DNA from: an uncultured Eubacterium sp.
Lineage (GTDB): Bacteria > Bacillota > Clostridia > Lachnospirales > Lachnospiraceae
DNA length: 33,214 nucleotides
Direction of reading: 5' to 3'
NCBI GenBank assembly: GCA_945648485.1
Contig: CALZFR010000005.1
Coordinates: 1-33,214 of the forward strand
Both the position numbers and the translations under genes were made by a program. Of the stretch, positions 20,720 to 30,347 are shown in pieces. The notes below the pieces were generated by a model. It saw only the letters and a program-made list of their open reading frames with translations. It made no database searches and had not been told where the DNA came from. Position 1 is the stretch's first letter. Each line of letters starts with the position of its first letter.

Positions 20720-23700
20720 TTGAGTTACGCATGGTTAGGAATTCATATTCTTGGGGCAATAGTATGCTTTATTCTTCTGATATGGGTTGCAGGTAAGGAA
20801 GAAACAGATTTTAAAAGTACAATGGTTCTTTCAGTGGGCTGTTGTTTTATTACCCTTATTTCAAGATGTTTATATATTCTTGCTGATTCTCTCGAAGCAC
20901 TTGTTCTGGCGGCAAAGATGGAGTACCTTGGCAAGTGTTTTGTGAATTTCTTCGCTCTTGTATTTCTTTTAAAATGGAAGAAGATTAACTGGCCAAAATG
21001 GATTCTTAATTTAATGATGTCAGTAAATATTGTGGCTTTTGCATTGATAGTTACCTGTGAACACCACACTCTGTATTATAAAAGTTTCACCTTGGGATAT
21101 TCCAGTACCTCAGGCAATATCCTTAAAAGTGAGGCTTCTCCATTCTACTATTTTTATATGTCATACATTTTAGCTGAAATTATTATCAGTATGATTATAG
21201 TTCTGATTCCATTGATAAAGAGTCAGCTTACCAGGGAGGAAAGAAAGATTCATCTGCTTTTACTGTTTTCAGCTCTTGTACCATGTGTGCTTCTGATACT
21301 CAGGGCTGTAAGGATTTTCCCAGGAGACGACCCTACAATTCTTGGCATTTTCTTTACATGTATATCCTGGACGGGAACTATAAGCTCACGAGGTTTGTTT
21401 GATACAGTTAAAAGTGCCAAGGAAGGATTGGTTGAGAATCTTTCAGAAGGAATTATAGTATCGGACAACAATAACAGTATTTTGTATTATAATCCTGCGG
21501 CTTCCAGTATTTTGAAGAATCTTTCCGTCAGAATGAATTTCGAGGATGTTAAGGATGCTCTTGGATATAATGGAAGAGGAAGCTCACAGGTTGAGATTGA
21601 CGGAAAATACTATGAAACAAGACTGTCAGAGGTCAATGATAAGGAACATCATGTTATTGGTAATATGATGTCCATAATCGATGTGTCCAATATGGTGGAG
21701 CAGACAAAAGAGATGCAGGAGTTAAAGGAAAGGGCAGAGGATGCAAGTACTGCAAAATCAATCTTTCTTTCAAATATGTCCCATGAAATCCGTACTCCTA
21801 TGAATGCCATTGTTGGTATGACAGAGATTCTTTTAAGAGAGGATCTGGATGATAAGGAGAAAGAATACCTGATGAATATTAAAAGTTCAGGAAAGTCTCT
21901 TCTTACAATTGTCAACGATATTCTGGATTTCTCCAAGATTGAATCAGGAAAGATGGACATTATTCCAGAAAATTACGAAACCGCAAATTTCCTTAATGAT
22001 TTGGGAATGATGTTTTTTAACAGAATAGGAAGCAAGGATATTGATTTAATATTTGATATTGATAAAAGAATGCCATCCGTTCTGTATGGTGATGCTTCAA
22101 GAGTCAGACAGGTTATTATAAATATTGTTAATAATGCCATTAAATTCACTGATGTGGGATTTGTCAGACTTAAGATTGAAATTGTTGATATGAATGACAA
22201 GGAAGCAACGATTAAATATTCTGTCAAGGATACGGGCGTCGGAATAAGTGAAATAGACATTAACAGGCTTTTCAGGTCATTTGAACAGCTTAATACAAGG
22301 AAGGCAAGCAAGCAGGAGGGCACAGGACTAGGTCTTTCTGTATCACAGAGACTGGTTGAACTCATGGGAGGAAAGATTGAGGTTACCAGTACATTTGGAG
22401 TAGGAAGTGAGTTCTACTTTACACTTAAACAGGGTATTGTTAACAAGAAGCCTGTTGCAGAGATAAGAAAGAGAAGTGTGGAGAAAATACCTTCATTAAC
22501 ATGTTATATTGATTCCTTCTACAGAAGGGAAGCTTTTATTAACATGGCACAGTGCTTTAACCTTCCGTACATAAGTTATGAAGATGTGGTAAATAACCAT
22601 GAAAAGGTTGATTATATATTTGTTGACAGCAAGTTTTACAGTGATGTGAAGATGGAACTGCCATCTGATATATTTGATGAAGCCACTGTGTGCTTAATCA
22701 ATAATCCTATGCTGGATAATAAGAAGGTAGATGGTACACTGGCAACTAACAGACCTTTATACAGTGTGAACTTTGCCCAGATGATTAATAATGAGAAGAA
22801 TGAAGTTGAGGTTGAAGATGAGTATTGCCTTAACTTTATTGCTCCGGCTGCAAATATACTTCTCGTTGATGATAATGAGATGAACAGGAAAGTAGCAATT
22901 GGACTGTTGAAACCACTTCTTATGCACATTGATACTGCCCAGGATGGCAGGGAGGCATTGGATATGATTAAGAGGAACAGATATGATATTGTTCTTATGG
23001 ATCATATGATGCCGGTAATGGATGGCGTGGAAGCAACCAAGGCATTGAGAGCCATGGATGGAGATTACTTTAAACATCTTCCTGTTATTGCTCTTACGGC
23101 TAATGCTGTTATGGATGCAAGAAAGAGTTTTGAAGAGGCTGGTATGGATGGCTTTGTTGCAAAGCCAATAGAGCTTAATGAAATGGTGGCGCTTTTAAAA
23201 AAGTTTCTTCCTGCTGACAAGATATACAAGCAGAATGCAGAAGTGGAGATGAATACTCCTAAGGAGTCTATTGATGATATTCCGGTAATTGATGGAATTG
23301 AAATCAAGGAGGGCATAAAGAACTCCGGCTCTAAGGAAATGTTCCTTAAGATGCTTGGGGATTATTATAATATTATTGATATCAAATCAAACAAAATTGA
23401 ACAGTGCCTTAATGATAATATGATTAAGGATTATGTAATCGAGGTTCATGGATTAAAGAGTACATCAAGGCTTATTGGTGCAACTAAGATGTCTAATGAG
23501 TTCTTAAGAATGGAAAACCTGGGTAATGACAATAATATTGAACAGTTAAAGAAGGATACGCCTCAGGTTCTTAAGATGTACAGATCATTTAAGGATAAGC
23601 TGGCGAGCTTTGCTTCTTACGACAACAAGGATAAGAATGATGTTCCGGCAGATGAGCTGTTAACATTGTTAGATGATATTAAGCAGGCTATGGATGATTT

Positions 23701-23875
23701 CAATCTTGAGAAGGCTGATGAAGCAATGAAGGTTCTTGACCAGTGTAAGATTCCGGAAGTCTGCCAGAAGAATATGGAGCTTTTAAGAGCTTATGTATCT
23801 GACGTGGCAATGGAAGAGGTTATGAACCTGTGTGATGTAATGGCAGAACAGCTAAAGAAGGAGGCAGCTGAGTAA
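20720..23875 (+). CDS. Hybrid sensor histidine kinase (7TM sensor - PAS - HisKA - HATPase - degenerate REC? - REC - Hpt)
   Basis: About 7 N-terminal helices; SNMSHEIRTPMNAIVG; EGTGLGLSVSQRLVELMGG; ILLVDDNEMNRKV...IVLMDHMMPVMDG...FVAKPI; C-terminal VHGLKSTSRLIGA Hpt motif. Confidence 0.92.
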   Translation: MSYAWLGIHILGAIVCFILLIWVAGKEETDFKSTMVLSVGCCFITLISRCLYILADSLEALVLAAKMEYLGKCFVNFFALVFLLKWKKINWPKWILNLMMSVNIVAFALIVTCEHHTLYYKSFTLGYSSTSGNILKSEASPFYYFYMSYILAEIIISMIIVLIPLIKSQLTREERKIHLLLLFSALVPCVLLILRAVRIFPGDDPTILGIFFTCISWTGTISSRGLFDTVKSAKEGLVENLSEGIIVSDNNNSILYYNPAASSILKNLSVRMNFEDVKDALGYNGRGSSQVEIDGKYYETRLSEVNDKEHHVIGNMMSIIDVSNMVEQTKEMQELKERAEDASTAKSIFLSNMSHEIRTPMNAIVGMTEILLREDLDDKEKEYLMNIKSSGKSLLTIVNDILDFSKIESGKMDIIPENYETANFLNDLGMMFFNRIGSKDIDLIFDIDKRMPSVLYGDASRVRQVIINIVNNAIKFTDVGFVRLKIEIVDMNDKEATIKYSVKDTGVGISEIDINRLFRSFEQLNTRKASKQEGTGLGLSVSQRLVELMGGKIEVTSTFGVGSEFYFTLKQGIVNKKPVAEIRKRSVEKIPSLTCYIDSFYRREAFINMAQCFNLPYISYEDVVNNHEKVDYIFVDSKFYSDVKMELPSDIFDEATVCLINNPMLDNKKVDGTLATNRPLYSVNFAQMINNEKNEVEVEDEYCLNFIAPAANILLVDDNEMNRKVAIGLLKPLLMHIDTAQDGREALDMIKRNRYDIVLMDHMMPVMDGVEATKALRAMDGDYFKHLPVIALTANAVMDARKSFEEAGMDGFVAKPIELNEMVALLKKFLPADKIYKQNAEVEMNTPKESIDDIPVIDGIEIKEGIKNSGSKEMFLKMLGDYYNIIDIKSNKIEQCLNDNMIKDYVIEVHGLKSTSRLIGATKMSNEFLRMENLGNDNNIEQLKKDTPQVLKMYRSFKDKLASFASYDNKDKNDVPADELLTLLDDIKQAMDDFNLEKADEAMKVLDQCKIPEVCQKNMELLRAYVSDVAMEEVMNLCDVMAEQLKKEAAE

Positions 23876-23949
23876 TATCCTTGAGGCTGTTGAAAAATAC
23901 AGAGTGTTATGGTAGTATTTATAGGAAAATTTTAGGAGGTCTAAGGACA

Positions 23950-24633
23950 ATGGAACAGTATAAGCAGGATTTTATTGAATTCATGGTAGACAGCAATGTA
24001 TTAAGATTTGGTGACTTTACATTAAAGAGTGGAAGAAAATCTCCATTTTTCATGAATGCCGGACTTTATGTTACAGGAGAGCAGTTATTAAAGCTGGGAA
24101 GATATTATGCTACGGCTATCCATAATAATTTTGGAGATGATTTCGATGTCCTGTTTGGACCTGCATACAAGGGAATTCCTCTTAGCGTAGCAACAGTTAT
24201 GGCATACAGCGAGCTTTATGGCAAGCAGATTCGCTACTGTTCAAACCGTAAGGAGGCAAAGGACCACGGAGACGCAGGCATACTTCTTGGAAGTCCTATT
24301 AAAGACGGAGATAAAGTTGTTATTATCGAGGATGTAACTACATCAGGCAAATCTATTGAAGAGACATTTCCAATTATTAAGGCACAGGGTGATGTTACAA
24401 TCAAGGGGCTTATGGTTTCATTAAACAGAATGGAGGTTGGTCTTGGTGGCAAGGTCAGCGCTCTTGATGAGATTAAAGAGAAATATGGTTTTGAAGCTAA
24501 AGCAATCGTTACCATGGCAGAAGTGGTGGAACATCTGTATAATAAGCCATATAAGGGAAAAATAGTAATTGAGGATAACATCAAGGCTGCTTTAGATGAA
24601 TATTATAAACAATATGGAATCAAGGCTGAGTAA
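23950..24633 (+). CDS. pyrE: Orotate phosphoribosyltransferase
   Basis: RFGDFTLKSGRKSPFFMNAG, GPAYKGIPLS, VVIIEDVTTSGKSI; ATG 23950 has SD TTAGGAGG. The track start 23881 is TTG. Confidence 0.94.
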   Translation: MEQYKQDFIEFMVDSNVLRFGDFTLKSGRKSPFFMNAGLYVTGEQLLKLGRYYATAIHNNFGDDFDVLFGPAYKGIPLSVATVMAYSELYGKQIRYCSNRKEAKDHGDAGILLGSPIKDGDKVVIIEDVTTSGKSIEETFPIIKAQGDVTIKGLMVSLNRMEVGLGGKVSALDEIKEKYGFEAKAIVTMAEVVEHLYNKPYKGKIVIEDNIKAALDEYYKQYGIKAE

Positions 24634-24705
24634 TTGCAGATTGTACATAACGGACAGATAAAATAATCGTGATTTATAGATAGTTTTAGTAAGGATGGTA
24701 GGATT

Positions 24706-24858
24706 ATGGATGAAAAGCTTTATAAGAAAATGAAACATATCGGGGCATGCAGCCTTGTTCTGGGAATAGTTACAATTGCTGTGGCAGTTGGTACAGGGGT
24801 GATTATGATTATCAATGGAGCAAGACTTATTGCTCATAAGTCAGAGAGTTTATTCTAG
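24706..24858 (+). CDS. 50-aa single-helix membrane small protein
   Basis: ATG-TAG open frame MDEKLYKKMKHIGACSLVLGIVTIAVAVGTGVIMIINGARLIAHKSESLF; absent from the track, presumably because it is short. Confidence 0.6.
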   Translation: MDEKLYKKMKHIGACSLVLGIVTIAVAVGTGVIMIINGARLIAHKSESLF

Positions 24859-24900
24859 TTTATCCTTGAATTATTTCTGGTAAATGCCATATTAATATTT

Positions 24901-25383
24901 ATGATGGGGTCATTGATGAAAAAGAGTAAAGCAGGAGTGGCTGCAGAGTGGGTCGCTTTTATATTTTATATCGGACTTCTGGTATATTTCACTATATTTG
25001 CAGAGAGTATGGGCAGAACAGTTCCTATTGTGAGCAGCAGCTACAGGTACAATCTTGTACCACTTAAGGAGATTAAGCGCTTTTTATGTAATACAGATAC
25101 CCTGGGATGGGAACCTGTAATATTGAATATTGCAGGTAATGTAATTGCCTTTATTCCATTCGGGTATTTTCTTCCGAGACTGTTTAAATACAGGATTCAA
25201 TTCGTAAAAGCAGTACTTGTCTCCTTTGACCTGAGTCTTGCAATAGAGATTATACAGCTTCTTTCAAGAGTGGGAAGCTTCGACGTGGATGATTTGATTC
25301 TTAATACCCTTGGTGGAATTATTGGATATATATTATGTGTTATTGTGTGGAGAGAACGTGGGAAATATCCTCATTCACAGTAA
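24901..25383 (+). CDS. VanZ family protein
   Basis: YNLVPLKEI...NIAGNVIAFIPFGYFLP, SLAIEIIQLLSRVGSFDVDDLILNTLGGIIGY. Start could be ATG 24916. Confidence 0.88.
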   Translation: MMGSLMKKSKAGVAAEWVAFIFYIGLLVYFTIFAESMGRTVPIVSSSYRYNLVPLKEIKRFLCNTDTLGWEPVILNIAGNVIAFIPFGYFLPRLFKYRIQFVKAVLVSFDLSLAIEIIQLLSRVGSFDVDDLILNTLGGIIGYILCVIVWRERGKYPHSQ

Positions 25384-25421
25384 TTCAGCTATGTTAATAA
25401 GTGTAAAATTGGTAATAATAT

Positions 25422-25742
25422 ATGAGTATTTTCAACAAATATAAGTTTTCTAATAAAAGTCAGTCCCTAGGAGGTGTATTATCTACCTTAACAGGTCTGG
25501 GCTCTCTGGCATGTTTTTCTGCCGGAGTGTATATTTCTTTCAAGAAAAGCGGTTATGCAGGTCTCGAGGTAGGAGCGCTGGGATTACTTACCCTTATGCT
25601 TTCTGTTATTGGTACAATCATTGGACTGTTAAGTTTTAAGGAAGATGACAAGTTCTACACATTGTCATGGGTAGGTTCTCTTCTTGGGGGAATTATGACA
25701 GTGCTCATGTTGGCAGTAATATTCATGGGACTTGGATTTTAG
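25422..25742 (+). CDS. Small multi-helix membrane protein (DUF6142-like)
   Basis: Three to four hydrophobic helices; domain assignment from memory. Confidence 0.55.
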   Translation: MSIFNKYKFSNKSQSLGGVLSTLTGLGSLACFSAGVYISFKKSGYAGLEVGALGLLTLMLSVIGTIIGLLSFKEDDKFYTLSWVGSLLGGIMTVLMLAVIFMGLGF

Positions 25743-25810
25743 TATGAGGAATAATACTTAAGGCTTATTATTCATCGGTCATTTTCGATATAACAGGATT
25801 ATTATAAAGG

Positions 25811-27913
25811 ATGGAGAAAGGAATGTTTGAGGATAATATTGAAGAACGTATCACTCTTGCCATGGAAAGAGTGGCGCAGATTCAGCAGGATGCTGATTAT
25901 CTTAATGCAATAGATATTAAGGTGTTAAAGGATGCTTACGCAGATTATTTCAGCCGTGTTGCATCCTTTATTTCGTATTTGGATTCTGTCAGGATGGCAG
26001 TAGATTCTAAAACCTTTGATGATTATTCACTGGAAGAACTTAAAAATATCAATACAAGGCTGTATGAGGACATAACGGGCAGCAGTTATGATACCAGCTT
26101 TGCAAACCCTGCATACGCAGTGGAAAAGCTTGGAGAAGACTATGGACAGATAATGTCATTTATATATGTGGAGATAAGAAGTCTTATTGTATATGGCTTT
26201 GAAAACCGTCTGGCTGAGTTCACAACTGTCGTTGAATTGTTTCTGGAGGTGTATTGCAGCTTTAGTGATGGAATACCTGAATATAAAACATTAAAGGATA
26301 TTGTTTACTGGTATGTAAGCGATTATAGTGATGAATTTGTTGAGTACAGAGTCAGGGAACAGATTGATTCATCACTGGGTTTTGCTACAGACATTATAAT
26401 GAATGCTGATTTATCTGATGAAAGATATCTGTACAGATTTGGAGAATATATATCTGACAATGAAATTCAAACAAGCAGGTTTCTTGCCAGCCTGCCAGAT
26501 GAAAGTATAGAGAGCATGGCAAGAACATTCACGGAAGGGTATCGTATTGGCTTTGTTATGGGCAGGAAGGATATCACTAAGAAGAAAACTGTGAATATCC
26601 GTTACTGTCTTGGATTTGAGAGACTTGTCCGTGAGGAGATTAAACAGTTTAAGGAAATGGGACTTGATACGACTGTTTACAGGTCAGCAGTTAATTCTAT
26701 TAACAAGAAAATGCATATAAGAGTTGGTTATTATGGTGCAGTTCCTAACAAACAGATGGATTATGATCATAGGTTTGACTGTGCTTTATATATGGATTCT
26801 GCATTTGTTGAGAGAAAGATTGGTGCATTAAAGCTTGCTTATGAGAAAAACAGCAGCCTGGCTGGAGTATTCGGTGGACCGGCTGTAATGGAAGTTTTCG
26901 GCGAGATACCATTTGAACCTGTTGAGAAGAAGGAGTGCTTAAGGCTTGATGAGAAGCAGCAGCGCCTTTCTGTAAAGTATGATAATGAATCTTCAGCTAT
27001 TGTTAATAAATATATTAAAGGCGAGGAGAGAAGCTTTACAATAATTGCATATCCAGTGCCTGAGATTGGGGAACACTACGAAGATATATTTAATGAGACA
27101 GTGACTATTAATACACTGGATTATGATATGTATAAGGATATCCAGACCAGAATTATTGATGCGCTGGACGGTTCTTCATATGTAGAGGTTAAGGGAGCAG
27201 AAGGAAACTTAACAGATATGAAGGTCATGGTTATGCAGATAAATGACAGGGATAAGGAGACTATATTTGAAAACTGCCTTGCAGATGTGAATATTCCTGT
27301 GGGAGAGGTGTTTACGTCCCCGGTTCTTAAAGGTACTTCAGGAGTCCTTAATGTAAGTGAAGTGTATCTTAACGACTATAAGTTCAAGAATCTGAAGGTA
27401 TATTTTGAAGATGGAATGGTTAAGGATTATTCCTGTGATAATTTTAAGGAACAGGATAAAAACAAAGCATTTTTTAAAGAAAACGTACTATTTAACCATG
27501 ATACTCTTCCAATAGGTGAATTTGCTATTGGAACCAACACAACAGCTTACGTAATGGCAGGCAGATATGACATATTATATAAGCTGCCAATTCTTATTGT
27601 TGAGAAGATGGGACCACATTTTGCATTGGGAGATACCTGTTATTCACGTTCAGAGGATGTTAAGGTCTATAATCCGGATGGAAAAGAGATAATCTCAAGA
27701 GACAATGAGATATCTGTTCTGAGAATGAGCCAGCCGGATAAAGCATATTTTAACTGCCATACAGACATTACCATACCTTATGATGAGATTGGATGTATCG
27801 CAGCAGTGTACCCGGATGGAACCAGGAAAGAGATTATTAAGAATGGAAGGTTTGTTCTTGATGGCTGTGAGAAGCTGAATGAACCATTTAAAGCCAGCCA
27901 GACCGATTTATAG
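25811..27913 (+). CDS. M29-type metallo-aminopeptidase with long N-terminal extension
   Basis: C-terminal half carries M29-like residues: GEVFTSPVLKGTSG, GEFAIGTN, GPHFALGDTCYS, NCHTDITIPYDEIG; N-terminal part has no recognised domain. Confidence 0.7.
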   Translation: MEKGMFEDNIEERITLAMERVAQIQQDADYLNAIDIKVLKDAYADYFSRVASFISYLDSVRMAVDSKTFDDYSLEELKNINTRLYEDITGSSYDTSFANPAYAVEKLGEDYGQIMSFIYVEIRSLIVYGFENRLAEFTTVVELFLEVYCSFSDGIPEYKTLKDIVYWYVSDYSDEFVEYRVREQIDSSLGFATDIIMNADLSDERYLYRFGEYISDNEIQTSRFLASLPDESIESMARTFTEGYRIGFVMGRKDITKKKTVNIRYCLGFERLVREEIKQFKEMGLDTTVYRSAVNSINKKMHIRVGYYGAVPNKQMDYDHRFDCALYMDSAFVERKIGALKLAYEKNSSLAGVFGGPAVMEVFGEIPFEPVEKKECLRLDEKQQRLSVKYDNESSAIVNKYIKGEERSFTIIAYPVPEIGEHYEDIFNETVTINTLDYDMYKDIQTRIIDALDGSSYVEVKGAEGNLTDMKVMVMQINDRDKETIFENCLADVNIPVGEVFTSPVLKGTSGVLNVSEVYLNDYKFKNLKVYFEDGMVKDYSCDNFKEQDKNKAFFKENVLFNHDTLPIGEFAIGTNTTAYVMAGRYDILYKLPILIVEKMGPHFALGDTCYSRSEDVKVYNPDGKEIISRDNEISVLRMSQPDKAYFNCHTDITIPYDEIGCIAAVYPDGTRKEIIKNGRFVLDGCEKLNEPFKASQTDL

Positions 27914-27914
27914 G

Positions 27915-27943
27915 TTGACGTTGCTTTAAAAAGCAAGTAAAAT
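27915..27943 (+). promoter_or_regulatory. Sigma-A promoter for purE
   Basis: TTGACG (27915-27920), 17-nt spacer, TAAAAT (27938-27943). Confidence 0.65.
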
Positions 27944-27960
27944 ATATAAGGATTTTAAAG

Positions 27961-28018
27961 GCGTAAACCTATGCTAAGCGTACCGGACACAGGTTTGAAT
28001 ACGCAGGAGGAGGTACGC
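27961..28018 (+). promoter_or_regulatory. Candidate pseudoknotted translational regulator in the purE leader
   Basis: Stem 1: 27961-27970 with 27991-28004 (10 bp plus 4-nt bulge). Stem 2: GCGTACC 27978-27984 with GGTACGC 28012-28018. SD AGGAGGAGG at 28005-28013. Confidence 0.45.
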
Positions 28019-28021
28019 GGA

Positions 28022-28540
28022 ATGGAGATTAATATGGCACAAGTAGGAATTGTAATGGGAAGTGACTCTGACATGCCTGTAATGGCTAAGGCAGCAGATA
28101 TCCTTGAGGAACTGGGAATCTCATATGAGATGACAATTATTTCAGCACACAGGGAACCAGATGTTTTCTTTGAATATGCAAAGACAGCTGAATCAAAAGG
28201 ATTTAAGGTTATTATAGCCGGGGCAGGAATGGCAGCTCATTTACCAGGCATGTGTGCAGCTATTTTTCCAATGCCTGTTATTGGTATTCCAATGCATACC
28301 ACATCTTTAGGAGGAAGAGATTCATTATATTCAATCGTACAGATGCCTACAGGTATTCCGGTTGCAACAGTTGCAATTAACGGTGGAGCTAATGCAGGTC
28401 TTCTGGCGGCCAAGATTCTTGCAACATCAGATGCAGCGCTTCTTGACAGATTAAAAGCTTACAGCCAGGGGCTGAAGGAAAGTGTCCAGAAGAAGGATCA
28501 GAAGCTTCAGGAAGTAGGATATAAGAATTACGGAAAGTAA
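28022..28540 (+). CDS. purE: 5-(carboxyamino)imidazole ribonucleotide mutase
   Basis: VGIVMGSDSDMPVM, SAHREPDVFFEYA, GAGMAAHLPGMCAA, VIGIPM; ATG 28022 has a strong SD, unlike the track start 27971. Confidence 0.95.
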   Translation: MEINMAQVGIVMGSDSDMPVMAKAADILEELGISYEMTIISAHREPDVFFEYAKTAESKGFKVIIAGAGMAAHLPGMCAAIFPMPVIGIPMHTTSLGGRDSLYSIVQMPTGIPVATVAINGGANAGLLAAKILATSDAALLDRLKAYSQGLKESVQKKDQKLQEVGYKNYGK

Positions 28541-28648
28541 TCGAAAGTGGTAGAGAATATTGTGGTTAACCATAATAGTACAATGATGGTTAATCTGAAT
28601 AAATGATTTAATATGGTGTTTTATCACGTATAAGGAATGGAGGATAAT

Positions 28649-29674
28649 ATGGATTACAAAAAAGCGGGAGTAGATATAGAGGCAGGCTACAAGTCAGTGG
28701 AACTTATGAAGGATGCTGTAAAGGCTACTTTCAGACCAGAGGTTTTAGGTGGAATTGGTGGATTCTCAGGAGCATTTTCTTTGTCAAAGATTAAGGAGAT
28801 GGAAGACCCGGTTCTTCTTTCAGGAACAGATGGCTGTGGAACTAAGGTTAAGCTTGCTTTTATTATGGACAAGCATGATACAATCGGTATTGATGCAGTT
28901 GCAATGTGTGTTAATGATGTTGCCTGCGCAGGTGGTGAACCATTATTCTTCCTTGATTACATTGCCTGTGGCAAGAACTATCCAGAGAAGATTGCTACAA
29001 TTGTAAGTGGTGTAGCTGAAGGCTGCAAGCAGTCTGAATGTGCCCTTATCGGTGGTGAGACAGCAGAACATCCAGGTCTTATGCCTGCTGATGAATATGA
29101 TCTTGCAGGTTTTGCAGTAGGTGTTGTTGAGAAGAAGGATCTTATTACAGGAGAGAATATTAAGCCAGGGGATGTGCTTATAGGTATTGCTTCAAGCGGT
29201 GTCCACAGCAACGGTTTTTCACTGGTAAGAAGTGTATTCACAATTACAGAGGAGTCTCTTAATACATATTATGATTCATTAGGTACAACACTGGGTGAGG
29301 CACTGTTAGCTCCTACCAAGATATATGTTAAGACTATGAAGTCAATTAAGAATTCAGGTGTCAGGGTTAAGGGATGCAGCCATATCACAGGTGGAGGATT
29401 CTATGAGAATATACCAAGAATGCTTCCAGAAGGAGTTCGTGCTGTTGTTAAGAAGGACAGCTACAAGGTTCCACCTATCTTTGATATGTTGCAGAAGGAT
29501 GGAGACATTGACGAGCAGATGATGTACAACACATTTAACATGGGTCTTGGAATGGTTCTTGCAGTTGACCCTGCTGATGTTGACAAAACTCTTGAAGCAA
29601 TTAAGGCAGCCGGAGAAGAAGGATATATTGTAGGTTCTGTTGAAGCAGGAGAGAAGGGAGTTACTTTATGCTAA
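28649..29674 (+). CDS. purM: Phosphoribosylformylglycinamidine cyclo-ligase
   Basis: [67 protein letters not shown] 28649 has SD GGAGG. Confidence 0.96.
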   Translation: MDYKKAGVDIEAGYKSVELMKDAVKATFRPEVLGGIGGFSGAFSLSKIKEMEDPVLLSGTDGCGTKVKLAFIMDKHDTIGIDAVAMCVNDVACAGGEPLFFLDYIACGKNYPEKIATIVSGVAEGCKQSECALIGGETAEHPGLMPADEYDLAGFAVGVVEKKDLITGENIKPGDVLIGIASSGVHSNGFSLVRSVFTITEESLNTYYDSLGTTLGEALLAPTKIYVKTMKSIKNSGVRVKGCSHITGGGFYENIPRMLPEGVRAVVKKDSYKVPPIFDMLQKDGDIDEQMMYNTFNMGLGMVLAVDPADVDKTLEAIKAAGEEGYIVGSVEAGEKGVTLC

Positions 29675-30264
29675 AGATAGCAGTACTTGTATCTGGTGGT
29701 GGAACTAATCTTCAGGCTATAATTGACGGAATTAAGAATGGCGATATTACCAACACAGAGATTACAGCTGTAATAAGCAATAATGCCAATGCCTATGCTC
29801 TTACAAGGGCAAAGGATAACGGAATTAAGGCTATGTGTATATCTCCTAAGGATTATTCGTCAAGAGATATATTTAACCAGGCATTGCTTGATGAAGTAAA
29901 CAAGCTGGATGTGGATTTAATAGTACTTGCAGGTTATCTTGTAAGGATTCCTGAGGCTATGGTTCATCAGTATTCCCACAGAATTATTAATATACATCCA
30001 TCACTTATTCCTTCTTTCTGTGGAGTGGGATTCTATGGATTAAAGGTTCACGAAGCAGCACTGGAGAAAGGCGTTAAGGTTACTGGCGCAACAGTTCATT
30101 ACGTGGATGAGGGAATGGATACTGGTGAGATTATATTCCAGAAGGCAGTGGATGTTCTTCCGGATGATACACCAGAGACACTGCAGAGAAGAGTTATGGA
30201 ACAGGCTGAATGGAAGCTTCTTCCTGCAGCCATCAATATGATTGCTAATAGACAGAACATATAG
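29668..30264 (+). CDS. purN: Phosphoribosylglycinamide formyltransferase
   Basis: [54 protein letters not shown]; overlaps the purM end by 7 nt. Confidence 0.96.
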   Translation: MLKIAVLVSGGGTNLQAIIDGIKNGDITNTEITAVISNNANAYALTRAKDNGIKAMCISPKDYSSRDIFNQALLDEVNKLDVDLIVLAGYLVRIPEAMVHQYSHRIINIHPSLIPSFCGVGFYGLKVHEAALEKGVKVTGATVHYVDEGMDTGEIIFQKAVDVLPDDTPETLQRRVMEQAEWKLLPAAINMIANRQNI

Positions 30265-30347
30265 TGTGCATAGAATTGCAGGAGTTGTATTGCAACGAAG
30301 CAGTTTATATATCAAATACATAAAAGTGGCGAAAGGGCAGGATAAAT

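Noticed and set aside
25749-25773. AT-only hairpin GAATAATA/TATTATTC upstream of the M29 gene
   Set aside because: All-AU stem in AT-rich intergenic DNA; too weak to call a terminator or operator.
27971-28021. Upstream in-frame start for purE at ATG 27971
   Set aside because: Weak SD, non-PurE-like N-terminal extension, and it overlaps the structured leader; ATG 28022 with AGGAGGAGG is preferred.
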